Source: Erodium maritimum (lineage: Eukaryota > Streptophyta > Magnoliopsida > Geraniales > Geraniaceae). Taken from it: a DNA stretch of 64,000 nucleotides. Location: contig OY997592.1 of the NCBI GenBank assembly GCA_963921825.1, positions 23,501,432 through 23,565,431 of the forward strand. Direction: 5' to 3'. The position numbers were made by a program, and so were the translations under genes. Below, in pieces: positions 1 through 10,389 of the stretch. The notes under the pieces are model-generated. The model had not been told where the DNA came from, did not search any database, and saw only the letters and a program-made list of their open reading frames with translations. The stretch's first letter is position 1; each line of letters opens with the position of its first letter.

Positions 1-90
1 GACGAGAGAAGCACGATGGACCTGAACCCGGATATACATGTAGTGTACATGGGAAAGAAAGAGAAACGGGGGATATTTTTTCTTCTTTAG
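1..90 (+). pseudogene. possible fragment of a subtilase (SBT) propeptide, cut by the window edge
   Basis: Frame 1 reads open from base 1 to a TAG near base 90. It contains the segment DIHVVYMGKKEK, which resembles the start of the inhibitor I9 propeptide domain of plant subtilisin-like proteases, where a VYMG-type core strand followed by charged residues is typical. In that family the domain lies just after the signal peptide and acts as an intramolecular chaperone. Nothing resembling the rest of the protease (Asp, His or Ser motifs) was found downstream. This could be an exon end, a decayed fragment or a chance match. The call rests on about 12 residues. Confidence 0.3.
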
Positions 91-680
91 CATAATACTG
101 GAAGTTTTATTAATCATGATAATCAAAAGATAAATAATATAGACATGATAGAAAATAAAAGGATGAGATATGGTCTGAATCCGTATGTTTCAAAACTTTA
201 ACCCCATAATGAAATACTCAGTTTTAGCAAAGACAAATAGTGGGCGGCGATCTCTAGAATGATGGATGTGTGAATATAGTTTGCGGTAATCATTTTCTGA
301 CTCAGCCTGAAAATGTATGTGGTAAAAGATATGGCACACTTGAGGAGATAACGGACATCCAATGAGAACACCAGAAAATGGGGAAACCATTATTATCGGA
401 CTAGCACCGTGTTAGTTTTGTACCCTAGGCCAATCTTTTCATGTATGACATTATTATTTATTAATACATTGCCACTTTCAGTATCATTTTGTTAAATGTT
501 AATTGCGTGAATAATCGACTCTTTCTAAGATCATCAAGTACGTGTGACTTGATTGTAAAACTCATAGAAGAAAAAGAGTATTATTCCAATGATCCCTGGT
601 CTTACCGATATACTAAAACTAGTATGATGTTGACTGATGATCACGTTTTACTGATCATTCATATTGGATATGAAGTCAAA
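91..680. other. AT-rich stretch, no gene recognised
   Basis: Only short unsupported reading frames occur here (for example a 73-codon frame at 489-710 with no recognisable motif). No terminal repeats, long A runs or tandem structure were seen. Confidence 0.4.
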
Positions 681-699
681 TCATATATTCAGAAAGATT

Positions 700-1290
700 C
701 GAAGGGCTGAGCTTCGGAACTCGCATGGACTCCTCGGTTTCTGACAGTCCCAAAGTGCTTCTGAGGCTGCGGCGTCTTCGGGTTCCAAGGTGCCTCCGTT
801 TTCAGCGCCGTCAGTTAGTCCCGAGGTCTTTATGAGTTCGGCCCCCACGTGTATTGATTCGTGTTCCTTCAACTGCGTGGCGCGTGGCCTAGCTGGCTGT
901 GAGTCAGCTTTGACCCTCGGCCCAAGCCCATCCTCTGGGGGCAGTTAGCCCAATTTCGGGTTGTTCCACCTTCAGGACAACTTCAATTGGGCCCTTTTGA
1001 AGCCCAGCTGCAGCAAGCCTCCCACCCTGACTCGTTCCATGTTTTCATCGCTGATCTCAACTCTCCTGGAATTGACGGTTTCTCCCCCCCCCCCCCCCCC
1101 CCCCCCCCCCCCACCCCCCCTCACGAAGGCTTGATCAAGAAAAAGAAGCGCAAGAAGCTTGGTCGTCGCAAGATTCGCAAATTAGTTACTATTCCTTTGG
1201 AAGTTAGTCCCTCTCGTTCCTTGTAATGTCTCTTTTGACATTTTTGGGTGGATTTTTAAATCGTATTTGTCATTGATCAAAAAAAAATTA
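700..1290 (+). pseudogene. GC-rich retroelement-like fragment with a poly-C tract and a basic C-terminus
   Basis: Composition changes sharply at about base 700. A plus-strand frame (987-1226, 79 codons) encodes a poly-proline run, produced by a pure C tract at about 1085-1112. A lysine/arginine-rich segment follows (KKKKRKKLGRRKIRKL) and then a stop. A short AT-rich tail leads to an A-run at about 1280-1288. The layout, a coding remnant followed by a short 3' tail and A-run, suits a retroposed copy or a 5'-truncated LINE ORF1 linker, but no diagnostic domain is visible. The basic segment resembles a nuclear localisation signal. Product unknown. Confidence 0.25.
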
Positions 1291-1399
1291 GGGAAATGAT
1301 ATTGGATGACCCACTGTGAGAATACTACATAGTAACTATCATGAGTATTTCGCAGTACCGTAATATGACATAAGTATTTTGACCTTATAGTCGTCATGG

Positions 1400-1860
1400 A
1401 TTTCTACATAGGTGGTTGTGTGTCTTGACGCAGTTCAACGTTGTCTTTAACTGGGCAACAATAAAGATTGTTGTTGAATACATAATTGTCTATGTGAATA
1501 ATGTGAACGAATGATAAGGGATTTGTCACTCATGTAAATATGAGAGATATCGTTTGGGCCCCTTGATAAGTGAGACTGCGGAAATGCATGACCATACGAA
1601 TCGATAATGAGTTATCACTTACAGTCTACTTAAGATCAAGAAACTAATGATCGAATAAAATAAGGATGACGATCTTATGCCTTATATTCGATAGAGATAT
1701 CGATGAAAAAAGGATTAAGATATTAACGGTAAAAGGTTGAATCGGATTGTTGATCTTCATATAACTTTCGGAAGTCATAATGTCTTGCTAAAGACCAATT
1801 ATGACATGTGGACGGAAAAGGGATTTCGGGCTCACTGCCATCGTTGTATAAACCTGTAGG
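1400..1860 (+). repeat. degenerate Ty1/copia LTR fragment
   Basis: Bases 1660-1760 contain the ordered words ATAAGGATGACGATC, TATGCCTTAT, GATATCGATGAAAAAAGG and AAAGGTTGAATCGG. The same words in the same order, diverged, occur in the reverse complement of the 1.6 kb copia LTR at 8701-10326 (around 9670-9770). This segment is therefore read as a plus-strand relic of a related LTR. No TG...CA ends or TSD could be set. Similar LTR-like sequence reappears at about 3900-4260. Confidence 0.45.
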
Positions 1861-2275
1861 GTCACAATAGAGCAAACCCAAAAATGAATTGGAATTTTAA
1901 AATCCCAAGTGACGTTGCCAAAAAAGATAGCTCGGGCAATTGGAGCTACAGTTCGAAAGTTGGCCATAAACATGTTGATCTTTGTGCTTTGGCGTTCGAA
2001 AAGGACGCTGAGAGTAGGAAGGACATGGAGTACTTGGAACCGATTACAGTTCAAGCTTTATCCCCTGTGCCGGTTTCTAACCGGTTTATCTGTTTAAATC
2101 CGAATAGGAAGTAGGCAAGGCGTTTTTGTATTCATCTTGTTTTTTTTTCTTATTCTGTTTTTGCTCCTTGGAGCTGTAATGGTCTGAGGAAAAGATTCAT
2201 TTGGATCTTTTCTTGCTTTGTTCTATAGTCTTATAGAACAAATGCTTACTAAAAAAATTCGCCTATCAAAAAAAA
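1860..2275 (+). other. unassigned fragment with overlapping short ORFs and an A-rich end
   Basis: Two overlapping plus frames (1884-2114 and 1909-2097) run through this segment, followed by a T-rich stretch, a short stem (TTCTATAG/CTTATAGAA) and A-runs at about 2250-2275. This resembles the tail of a retroposed element, but no conserved domain could be named. Confidence 0.2.
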
Positions 2276-2720
2276 TATGAAAGTATATTTATATGATAAA
2301 TATATTTTATCTAGATTATTATTAAAATATAATAGTTATATTTAAACGAATAATTTTTTTGGTAGAATTAATATCTAATGTGATATGTTACATTAAATGA
2401 TAAATTAATTAAACTTTAACAAGAAATTTTAAAGTTTTTTTTGAGGAATGACAATATTATTAAATAAGTAAAGTAAAAAGGTGTTCGTCTGACGACAAAC
2501 CCCTTACAAGCCAGTAAACTAAATATAAATAAACTGAGACATAAATGCTGAGAAGTAAATGGTGCTCATATGCATAGAGGCGGACGGAGGGTTGACTGTT
2601 GTAGCATCCATGGATACCGATACAGTATGCTCCAACCATAAGTCGCTGATCGAGCAGACCAGGTGAAAACTGAACAGTGGTGGACCGATAACTCCCCCGG
2701 TAAGTCAGTGTGCGTCGTCC
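2276..2720. other. AT-rich spacer, no gene recognised
   Basis: The sequence is very AT-rich to about 2480, then of mixed composition. A T-run near 2435 followed by a TATTATTAAAT-type stretch resembles the 3' end of a minus-strand LINE, but this is only a similarity of pattern. Confidence 0.25.
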
Positions 2721-2872
2721 TCCCTTAAATGATAGGTGTAGGGCTCCTGAACGCGGGATTGCTGACTCCGAAGTGGTAGGTGAGCATCTTGTCGACTATT
2801 GGCAGAACCATTTCCACCAAACTGCCAGGGAGATGGTACAATCGACCAACCCCTCCCTGGGCCCCCAGGCAC

Positions 2873-3664
2873 TCATTCCTGGAGGCGGGGGTGCTTAAAA
2901 CCCCCCGCCGCTACCCGTGACGCCCCGGCAGGTGCTGACGACCCTTCCTCTTCCCCAGGTTCCTCATCCCTCTCCCGACAAGCCCGGACCGGCCCGTAAC
3001 CAGAGCCCAGCTCGGCCCAAGACGACCAAATCCTAAACTCTCTTGCCTGCAGCGCCGTCAACCCTTCTCCCGTAACCCTAGCCAACGCCGACGTCTTCAC
3101 GACCTCTGTTTCCAGCCGCCGCTTCCAGGTCCTCGTATTCCGCTGCTCCGACCGAACCTTCCCCGTCATCGATGGGACGAACTCCCTGAGCCAGGCACGG
3201 TCCTGACGCCGACATCCGCTTCCGTCGGCCTTGACCTCGAAGGAGTCCATCCCGCCGGATCTGTCCAGAGTGAACTCGGCAAGCGTGGCCGGAGAGAAGG
3301 CGCCATTGCCGTCACCCTCTACCTTCCCGGAGGTGGAGTCGCCGGTGAGGTCGTGATGGTGATGAACAGAAACCACTCCACAACTCCGCGGCGACGCAGT
3401 TCGTGGAGTAAACCGATCCGATGGAAGGCTTGGGGACGCGCGGCCAGCCTCCGTCCTCACCCTATCACTCTCTCCATCTCTCGTCCAAACGATGGTGATG
3501 GAACTTCCCCACGCCGCCGTCTGAAATCGCAAAGCCCTATTTTTCGAGATAAAATAAGACTTCGCTCCCTCATATATATTTGTTGCTTCGAAAGTACATA
3601 GCACACCATGGTTGGGATCATGGCCATGATCAAGGCCATGATCTCTCTTTGCATCTTCGTGCAC
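2873..3664 (-). pseudogene. GC-rich 263-codon open frame of unknown identity
   Basis: A GC-rich block (about 2720-3540) carries a long minus-strand open frame without stops. The translation is rich in R, E, S and G, has a histidine cluster (VHHHHD), and shows no membrane segments or recognisable catalytic motifs. The opposite strand is also partly open, as expected in GC-rich DNA, so openness alone is weak evidence. A TATATAT at about 3572-3578 could be a TATA element for either strand. It may be a captured gene fragment, a repeat-derived ORF or chance. No function is proposed. Confidence 0.2.
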
Positions 3665-3733
3665 TGCTGCGGCGCTAGGGCAGACATGCCCTTTAATTTT
3701 GTAGAAAATATACCGTCAAAACTAAAAAATTAG
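3608..3733 (+). CDS. 41-codon small ORF with a signal-peptide-like N-terminus
   Basis: An ATG at 3608 opens a 41-residue frame ending in TAG at 3731-3733. The N-terminal half is hydrophobic (MISLCIFVHCCGARA), resembling a secretion signal with an Ala-Arg-Ala type cleavage site, and contains three cysteines. The mature part would be only about 15 residues. Such frames are common by chance, and no intron donor extending it was identified. It may be a first-exon relic of a small secreted protein or meaningless. Confidence 0.15.
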   Translation: MVGIMAMIKAMISLCIFVHCCGARADMPFNFVENIPSKLKN

Positions 3734-3734
3734 A

Positions 3735-4260
3735 AGGTCATTTATTTTTTATTTTTGTTTTAATATTTGAAAATGTTACAAGTACTAGATAGTTATATTA
3801 GGATAAGAGTTCTTATCCTTTGGTTTTAAAACCACGGTCAAGAAGAGTTTTAAAATATGACCTAAATATAGTAATCACTACTCACGTACAAGTGGTTGGT
3901 TTTGTTTATTTTATTTTAAATTTCTAAACCCAATTCACACGGTAATATAGCAAAAGTGAGTGTGACTCTTTTGAGAGGGTAACAAAAGAGGTTTGAAGGG
4001 AAAAGCTTCATTTTTCTGGTTTTGGTGTGTGACTGATAATTCTACTAAAATATTGATTCTCAAAAGTGTATTGAGAACTATAAGTACTAGCATAGTTTTT
4101 AGATGCTTGTTCGTGCATATACGTACAGAGGACAGATCTCGTTGGAGACGTCTCGGTCGCAAAAGATCCCGTCTCGAACCAGCCACTGAAACTACAAAAG
4201 GTAACCATTTCATATTCATTTTTCTTATCGGTTGATTGAATTACATGGGTTTTAGATATA
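3735..4260 (+). repeat. possible copia LTR/leader-like remnant
   Basis: This AT-rich stretch ends in a block around 4120-4210 (GGAGACGTCTCGGTCGC followed by GGTAACCATTTC). That architecture, a G-rich bracket followed by a GGTAA-type splice-donor-like site, resembles the 3' part of SIRE-like copia LTRs. It could be the continuation of the LTR fragment at 1400-1860, separated by the material between. The link is inferred from pattern only. Confidence 0.25.
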
Positions 4261-4299
4261 AAATTTTAATTTTTCACTGCTTTATGTATGTTAAAACCC

Positions 4300-5585
4300 C
4301 ACACACCGACCTTAAGAGAGCGGGATATGCGTTCCCACACACATTCCTTGTTTGTCGTCCTTCGACGACCATTTCCCGCCAACAATCGGGGATGTTGGGG
4401 AGGTTGTGGTCCCCAACGACTCCCTAAAAGGAGACACTCCTGCGTATCATTACCAACGCGTAGGGGAAGGTTGTTAAGGGTCTCGTGGTCAAAGTCCTAC
4501 GACGGGGGATGCTTTGGATTTTACTTCCGGTCCCTTGAGGCTCGGTCGTGGGTCTGAGGCAATTAGCCTTGTTGCTTTGATGGACGGGCCTTGTTGATGG
4601 GAGACTTGGATCTTTGTGCTCCGGAGATGCCAATTCTCGACCGGGTGCAATTGTAGGCACATGTAAGGGGTCTACCGCTCGTGGTACGGACACGGGAAAT
4701 GGGTACTTCCATCGGGGACGCACTGGGAGTGTGTGTGGATGTCCCATGTGACCAGTGGGGAATATGTTGGGGCGGCACTGTCAAAGTCCGGTTCTGGCAC
4801 CTCCTTGAAAGGCCACTACGTAGGGGACTGGTCCTTCGGTTTAAGGAGTTCCCTGAGCGGATCCATGTGGAAGTCACCTACTCAAAGCTTCCGATCTTCT
4901 AATATAATTGTGGCCGGCTCGGCCATGTCTTGAAGGAATGTAAGTGGGCGGAAAATCGCTCCCCGAGGTTTGACTCCTCATTGCTGGAGTATCAGAGGGA
5001 GAAGCAGGTCCAAGTCTATGCAACAGATTGGGGGGAGAGTGATTGTTCGTCTACTACATCGGGCTTTATCCCAAAAGGCCCATTGGCTATGAATAAGGCC
5101 CCTCGGATCTCCATGCCTTCCGGTCTGGGGCTTCAGGATCCTACCAGAGTTGCCCCTGCTCAGTCCCTAGTTATCTCGGCACTGGTGGCCCCTCCACCAC
5201 CCTCTAAACAGATGAGTGAGGGAGCTTGTGAGGGCTTAGGAGCAAAGGTTGTAGGGCTTCCTAACCCTGCTGGAGTTGAAGAGAGTACTGGAGTGCTCAA
5301 GAGATCATCAGCTGAAGCTCCTCGGGAGGATCAGATCAAGGCGGGAAAGCAGCCCTGCCAGGAGGAATGAGAGGCCAGATGAGCATCGGGGACTGGCCCA
5401 AGGAGGGGTCCCAAGATGATGCTTTGCCTCCCACCATAACAATTACTTTTGAGGTCCCTCGGGATCCCCGGTACCCCCTTCCCCCTCTTCGTATTCTGTC
5501 TTTGCCCATTGTTTATCTAATATGTCCTTTTCATCGTGGTTGGGGAGTTTGTTCATCGACGCACAGTAATGCAATTGGATTTTGA
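4300..5585 (+). pseudogene. L1-type LINE ORF1 relic (DUF4283 plus CCHC zinc knuckle)
   Basis: From about 4680 the frame shows a DUF4283-type end (GDALGVCVDV, then RPLRRGLVLRF). It continues to SKLPIF, a stop where the first zinc-knuckle cysteine normally lies, and then YNCGRLGHVLKEC at about 4903-4941. The remaining Cys-X4-His-X4-Cys spacing is intact. A 146-codon Ser/Pro-rich linker (4930-5370) follows. In plant L1 elements this protein is the nucleic-acid chaperone encoded before the endonuclease-RT ORF. Upstream of 4680 the frame is broken by stops. The matching ORF2 is not adjacent, but a LINE ORF2 lacking its N-terminus lies at 10390-13400 on the same strand, so the two may be halves of one element split by the copia element between them. 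Confidence 0.7.
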
Positions 5586-5830
5586 TTAATAATATTGCAA
5601 CTTTCGCTCTGAAAAAATTATCATTTTATTAGAAATATACGCTATTAAAATATATGCTCAAGGTTCTAAAAAAATTTCTACTAGGGTTTTCCGCTAGCCA
5701 CTTCCATGTCTCGACGGCGTACCTTTCCGCGGATCTCCCCTACTCTATCTAGGATGGTTCCTCCTCCCTCTTTGGCTCTATTACTCCTTTCTCCTCCGTT
5801 AGTGGCATCCTTGCACTCAACTCCCCCCAT
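5586..5830. other. unassigned spacer between LINE relic and copia relic
   Basis: An AT-rich part (5586-5680) is followed by a CT-rich part carrying a short open frame (5706-5888) of low-complexity Ser/Pro/Leu residues. No domain was recognised. It may be 5' or linker sequence of the surrounding LINE. Confidence 0.2.
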
Positions 5831-5995
5831 ATTTACTGTAAATATGGTTATGATGATTACAGTAAATATGGTTATGTCTACACTCTGAAAAAATATATTC
5901 TCAGTAAATGGTCTAAATCCAACCATTTATCAAAAGCTTCAGACTCATGTCTCACCGAATAGACATAACCATATTTACTGTAATCATCAGTAAAT
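5830..5995. repeat. inverted duplication of a copia integrase segment
   Basis: About 29 bases around 5848-5876 recur as a near-perfect reverse complement at about 5961-5990. The minus-strand copy reads TFTDDYSKYGYVYSVR, the start of the copia integrase core. The plus-strand copy reads DDYSKYGYVYTLK in the opposite orientation. The roughly 85 bases between the arms are the continuation of the minus-strand integrase frame. So the copia element ends here in a fold-back rather than a simple truncation. Confidence 0.75.
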
Positions 5996-7165
5996 GTGAT
6001 AAAAGTAGCTAAAACACCTCCTGGCAAGTGAACTTATTGGTCTACACACATTCAAGTGTATCAGCCCCAATAATTCACCCGCCCTTTCATCGCGATTGAT
6101 AAATGGCACTTTAGTCATTTTTCCCATCAAACAAACCTTGCACCTATCAATCGAATGGAATTCGAATGAACCTGAAAGCCAACACTTCTGAAGTGCTGAT
6201 AGGCGCTTCTTGTTTATGCGGCCCAAATGACAGTGCCATATACATTATGGTATTAACGTAATATATAGAACTTGAGGCATTGTTACCCATATCTAATATG
6301 TACAATCATCCAACCAAGTCAGTACTGGTATAAAACATATCATTGCATAGAACATTGAAAACTCCATTTCCAATATTAACATTATATCCTTCCTTGTCAA
6401 ACACGGATACAGATATAATATTCGTACTAAAAGTAGGTATGCAATATACATTATACAATACTAAGACAAGGCCACTTGGCAAAGCAAGACTCATGGATCC
6501 TACAACAGTTGCCACAACTATGAGGTCCACTTCGTGCTTTCCAAACCTCTTCTACTTTCAGCCACCATATATTAGTGCATGTGTGAGATTCATTCCTGGT
6601 ATCTAATACCCATGAATCTTTGGAAGTAGAGAGATGTAACGCTATAGAGTTAATACTGGATGAAGGCACGGTCCCACCGTCCTTCCTTAGATCATCCAGG
6701 TTTCCGGATGAAGGCGCAGTCCTACTGCCCTTCTTCAGATCATCCAGGCTATTTGATGAAGGCGCAGTCCCACTGCCCCTTTTCAGATCAGCCGTGAACT
6801 TCCTGTAATCCCGGTTCCAATGACCAGGATGTTGGCAGTAGAAGCAGACATTCTCAGGTGTCTCATATTTCCTGCCAAGTGCGCATGGGCCCCGCCCTTG
6901 CCACTTCCAATCCCTTGTTGACCATCAGAATATCCTTGCATCCCAGATCCTTGATATATTCTTCTCAGCAGTTATTGACACATCTTGTAACTCTAATATG
7001 GTCTTAGAGACAACCTTGTCAAGGACCTATTCTTTGCGTTCAGACTTGAGGACTATCCTCAAAATTCTGTACCAGTCCAAATAGTTTGTCCCATTTAGCT
7101 TGACCCTGTCAAGAATGGTTTTTAATGACAAACTATTAATGTTCGCTGAATTTGCCATTTGATCT
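5890..7165 (-). pseudogene. copia Gag-Pol N-terminal relic (gag, zinc knuckle, protease, pre-integrase)
   Basis: The frame begins at an ATG near 7160 (MANSANINSLS). It passes through a UBN2-type gag with internal stops and a CCHC-like knuckle at about 6810-6850 (CFYCQHPGHWNRD, the last Cys replaced by Asp). The protease region has the catalytic motif changed to WVLDTRNESHTC (DTR in place of DTG). Then come a protease tail (about 6306-6530), the pre-integrase HHCC-type domain (about 6060-6230, CKVCLMGKMTKVPF) and the start of the integrase core. Stops and frameshifts separate the pieces. The family normally encodes one polyprotein of about 1300 residues; less than a third remains. Confidence 0.85.
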
Positions 7166-8686
7166 ACAACAGATAAAATTCAATTAGTAAACTGAATAAA
7201 TTTTATGAAGATCAAGCTTAAACACCAACAATCGATTCTAAACCTTTAGAATCTGAAACCAAGATCTTTGATTCACTCGATTAAGCTGAACTAATGCTCA
7301 CCACTTAATCGAGCTATGCAGGTAGGACTCCATCTAATCACATCCAATGTGACTCTTGGCTAGGGTATGTACTTATGTACACGGCTTACCCTATCTGTTA
7401 CCCTAGCTCAACCTCAGGCTGAGAATCGTAGTCGGGTCCACCAATTTTCAACTATGGCCCGTCACTATGTAGGTGCTCCGCTAATGCGCACAACACCCAC
7501 ATATGTCGTCCAAACCTACTACCCCGCTTTCCCATGGATGCTCCGCTAATGCGCACGACACCCATTGGACGGGGAGGTAGTAAGGTGTTGATAATTGGGA
7601 GGTATCGGACATGACCCGTTTTTACTTGTCCGGTTGTGTTTAAAACTTTGACACATCCTAGATGCGATGAGCACATCAACTACATTCCAAATGCAATGAT
7701 GCCTCAAATTACATCCAATGTAATTCTTCCTTCGAACCCGTCAACTACATCCAATGTAATGACGATTCTAAGGGCTCACACACAAGGATTAAAATTCCAA
7801 TTTTATCTTTGCATGTGAGGTGATATGCTCGGTAAATAAAGTTAAGTATGCAATTCTAAAACACATAGAACTAGTCATGCATAAACTAAACCAAGCATAA
7901 AGCGATAAATATGCACATAATAACCCCCTAAACTAAATCCCACTAGCTTCTTGAGCTCCATCGACTCCAAGCCGATGCCAACACCCGAAAAGCCACCAAA
8001 TGACCTTTTCGCCCTTTCTTCGTCTTGAGTAAAATATTACAATTTAATACACGACTCGCAGGTCGGGAATAAATAAATATTACAAACAAGTGGTTCAACG
8101 ACCACACCTTGAAAGAATAATTACATGCTAACTCTAACGGCTCGCAGGCCGTGAAAAGCGATAAATAATTAAAACGAGCTCGGGGCTATTATGTACACCA
8201 TGCCAACATCACATCACACATCGTGTTATCAAAAAATCATGTTATCAAACATCATGTGATCTTCCGGTTTTATTTAATAGCCAAGTTTCGAAATTTTTTG
8301 ATGCTCGGTTTATCGAAACCGTTCAAAAATGAAACTTTTGAACATTTGATCTTCGAGTTCGTCATGACGGTTCCAAACTCGTCATAACTATCAAAACGGT
8401 TTAGCCTTGGCATATACACCATCCAATGGAGCCCGTCCAACGGAGCCACGTTCGGTCCCGGTTTCGGCTCCCCGAGAGTCCCGTTCCCGAGACCCGAAAA
8501 ATCAAATTTTTTTCAAAATTTCCAGATTTGAAATAATTTTCAAAAATTCATTTTACATGCATTATATCCATAAACAAGAATTTAAAAGATGTTATCAAAC
8601 AATTTAGCAAAACAACATGCCAAAAGCGAAACTTTCAAGCAAAACCAAAACTTTGAACACCGTCTTGTGAATCCCGAAGGTAGCAC
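7166..8686 (-). other. copia untranslated leader with small direct repeats
   Basis: This non-coding stretch lies between PBS and gag of the copia relic. It contains short direct repeats: CTCCGCTAATGCGCAC at about 7474 and 7540, ACATCCAATGTAAT at about 7709 and 7744, and two copies of a CTCGCAGG(T/C)CG word near 8050 and 8141. No gene was seen. Its length is long but within the range of SIRE/Tork-type elements. Confidence 0.55.
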
Positions 8687-8700
8687 GGATCTGATACCAC
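8687..8700 (-). promoter_or_regulatory. tRNA-iMet primer-binding site of the copia element
   Basis: The minus strand reads GTGGTATCAGATCC directly inside the LTR end at 8701. This matches the usual copia PBS (TGGTATCAGAGC) except near the 3' end. It fixes both the strand and the inner LTR boundary. Confidence 0.85.
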
Positions 8701-10326
8701 TGTTGGGTCTCGAGGTAGGGTTGAAGATGAACCAACTCGCAGCGGAAAATCAAGGAAAACCAAGAGACGATTAAAACCATGAAACAACTAACAAAGAATG
8801 GATTCACAAGAGAAAAATTCAGCACTATTTCTTACCAAAACAAGAACACCGGTTAACAAATGATTGGCTTGAGTCTCCAAGACGCCTACGTATCCACATG
8901 GGAATCAAAGCCACGTAGTTCTTCTCTTTGAGGACTCAAGAACACAAAAATGGAGGTGGGAGCTTGCCAAACCCGAAATTGCAAGGAAAGGGGGAGAGAA
9001 GTTGTGTTTCCTATTCTTGTCTTGTGTTTGTTATGTTGAAAAAAGATGACTTAAACATAACAAAACTCATACTTGTCCAACTAAATGTATGGGACAAGCA
9101 TGGTGACAAGTAAGGTGTAAATAGGACAAAGTATGGCAAGACAAGATTGGGTTAGGTGGTGAATCACCAACACCTTAATCCTTGTCTTGCTTACTTAGTT
9201 CTGATTAATCAAGACTTGATTAATTAGTACTAAGTAAGCAAGACAAGGATTAATTAGTTCTATGGGCCTTGGTTGCATGGGCCTTTAATGGGCCTCTTGG
9301 AACATGGCCCGTGGCCATTTCCAACGAGGTCCCGTGATTCGCTCATCGCCTTCAAGCCTTCCATACCGGAAATGTCCAACATTATCCGACGCGATCAATC
9401 CCAAGAATCCAAGCCTTTTCTCGATCCGTAAAGTCCTATTCACTTACGGGCACATGACCCAAAACCCAGTTTTGGTCATGTCCCGAGACAACTCCCTTTT
9501 GGCCATTCTCCATAAATGTGTCAATGAGTTTCATCCTCCGGTGGGACCCTTAGGTTTATGCATGTCAATAGATCAACGTAAAACCCCATTTTACTTGATC
9601 CTATTTAAGTGGAAACTAACGAGACTTTAGTATTGCCTGACACTACATAACAAATCGACCTTATCGATTCTAACCTTTCCGTCGTCCCTGTCATTATCCT
9701 TTTATCTCCGATATCCTGATTGAGATAAGGCATAGAGCCATCATCCTTATTATTCTCAATCATTGTTCCTTGATATGTGAGATGACTAAATATATGATAC
9801 CCAGTATCATGTGCATGGCCATGCTATTCTTTCAGTCACTCTCGATCAAGCGGCCGAGAACCGATATCTTTCTCATACCTTAGTATGAGGGATAAATCCC
9901 TTAGCCGTCTTTCGTGTCACTCATGTAGTCCGTCCCCAAGCCAATCCTGGCCGTTATGGAAGCCCTTTTACGGACAACGATAGGCTCAGGTCAAACTCAG
10001 TTGTTGACTACATAGCGATCACAAAGACTCCTTGGTCTAAGGATACATGACAAGCTACGACAATGAATATGTTCATGACTTGATCTATGGCACATATTCA
10101 TGTCGGGTCGTCTAATATCATGTCCCACATGATATCTATGATCAGACTTCGGAATCCCATTCCAATGACTAACAGAACGTAAGCCATAAAGAGTCATCTT
10201 TCATACTAGTCGCTTCTAGTGAAGCTTTGTTGACTAGGGACCCATCGAGTGTGATCTATCTCGATCTATGGTTCTATTCGCATGGTGGGCATAGATCAGA
10301 GCACACATCGATATATTACTCCAACA
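8701..10326 (-). repeat. copia 5' LTR (1626 bp)
   Basis: The plus strand reads TGTTGGGTCTCG at 8701 and ends CTCCAACA at 10326, so the LTR has the canonical short inverted ends (TGTTGG/CCAACA). The inner end abuts the PBS. A strong hairpin lies inside (9175-9253). Related LTR sequence is seen in a relic at 1400-1860. There is no second LTR within the window. Confidence 0.85.
9175..9253. repeat. long hairpin inside the copia LTR
   Basis: Arms of about 38 bases (TTAATCCTTGTCTTGCTTAC... at 9175-9212 and its reverse complement ending at about 9253) pair with one or two mismatches and almost no loop. It may be a small palindromic insertion or an LTR secondary structure. Confidence 0.8.
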
Positions 10327-10389
10327 CATAAGTAATATAAAGTCGCTTTAATTTTATTGCTAACGATGATATATACATTTGGACAGTTA

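Larger units (their letters stand above)
5890..10326 (-). mobile_element. Ty1/copia retrotransposon, 5' part only (LTR, PBS, gag, start of pol)
   Basis: Read on the minus strand, the element starts with a 1.6 kb LTR (10326 to 8701), followed at once by a primer-binding site complementary to initiator methionine tRNA, a leader of about 1.5 kb, gag, the zinc knuckle, protease and the first part of integrase. It stops at about 5890 in an inverted duplication. Most of integrase, reverse transcriptase, RNase H and the 3' LTR are missing, so it cannot move by itself and no TSD can be assigned. It sits between a LINE ORF1 relic and a LINE ORF2 relic on the plus strand and may have inserted in that LINE. 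Confidence 0.85.
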
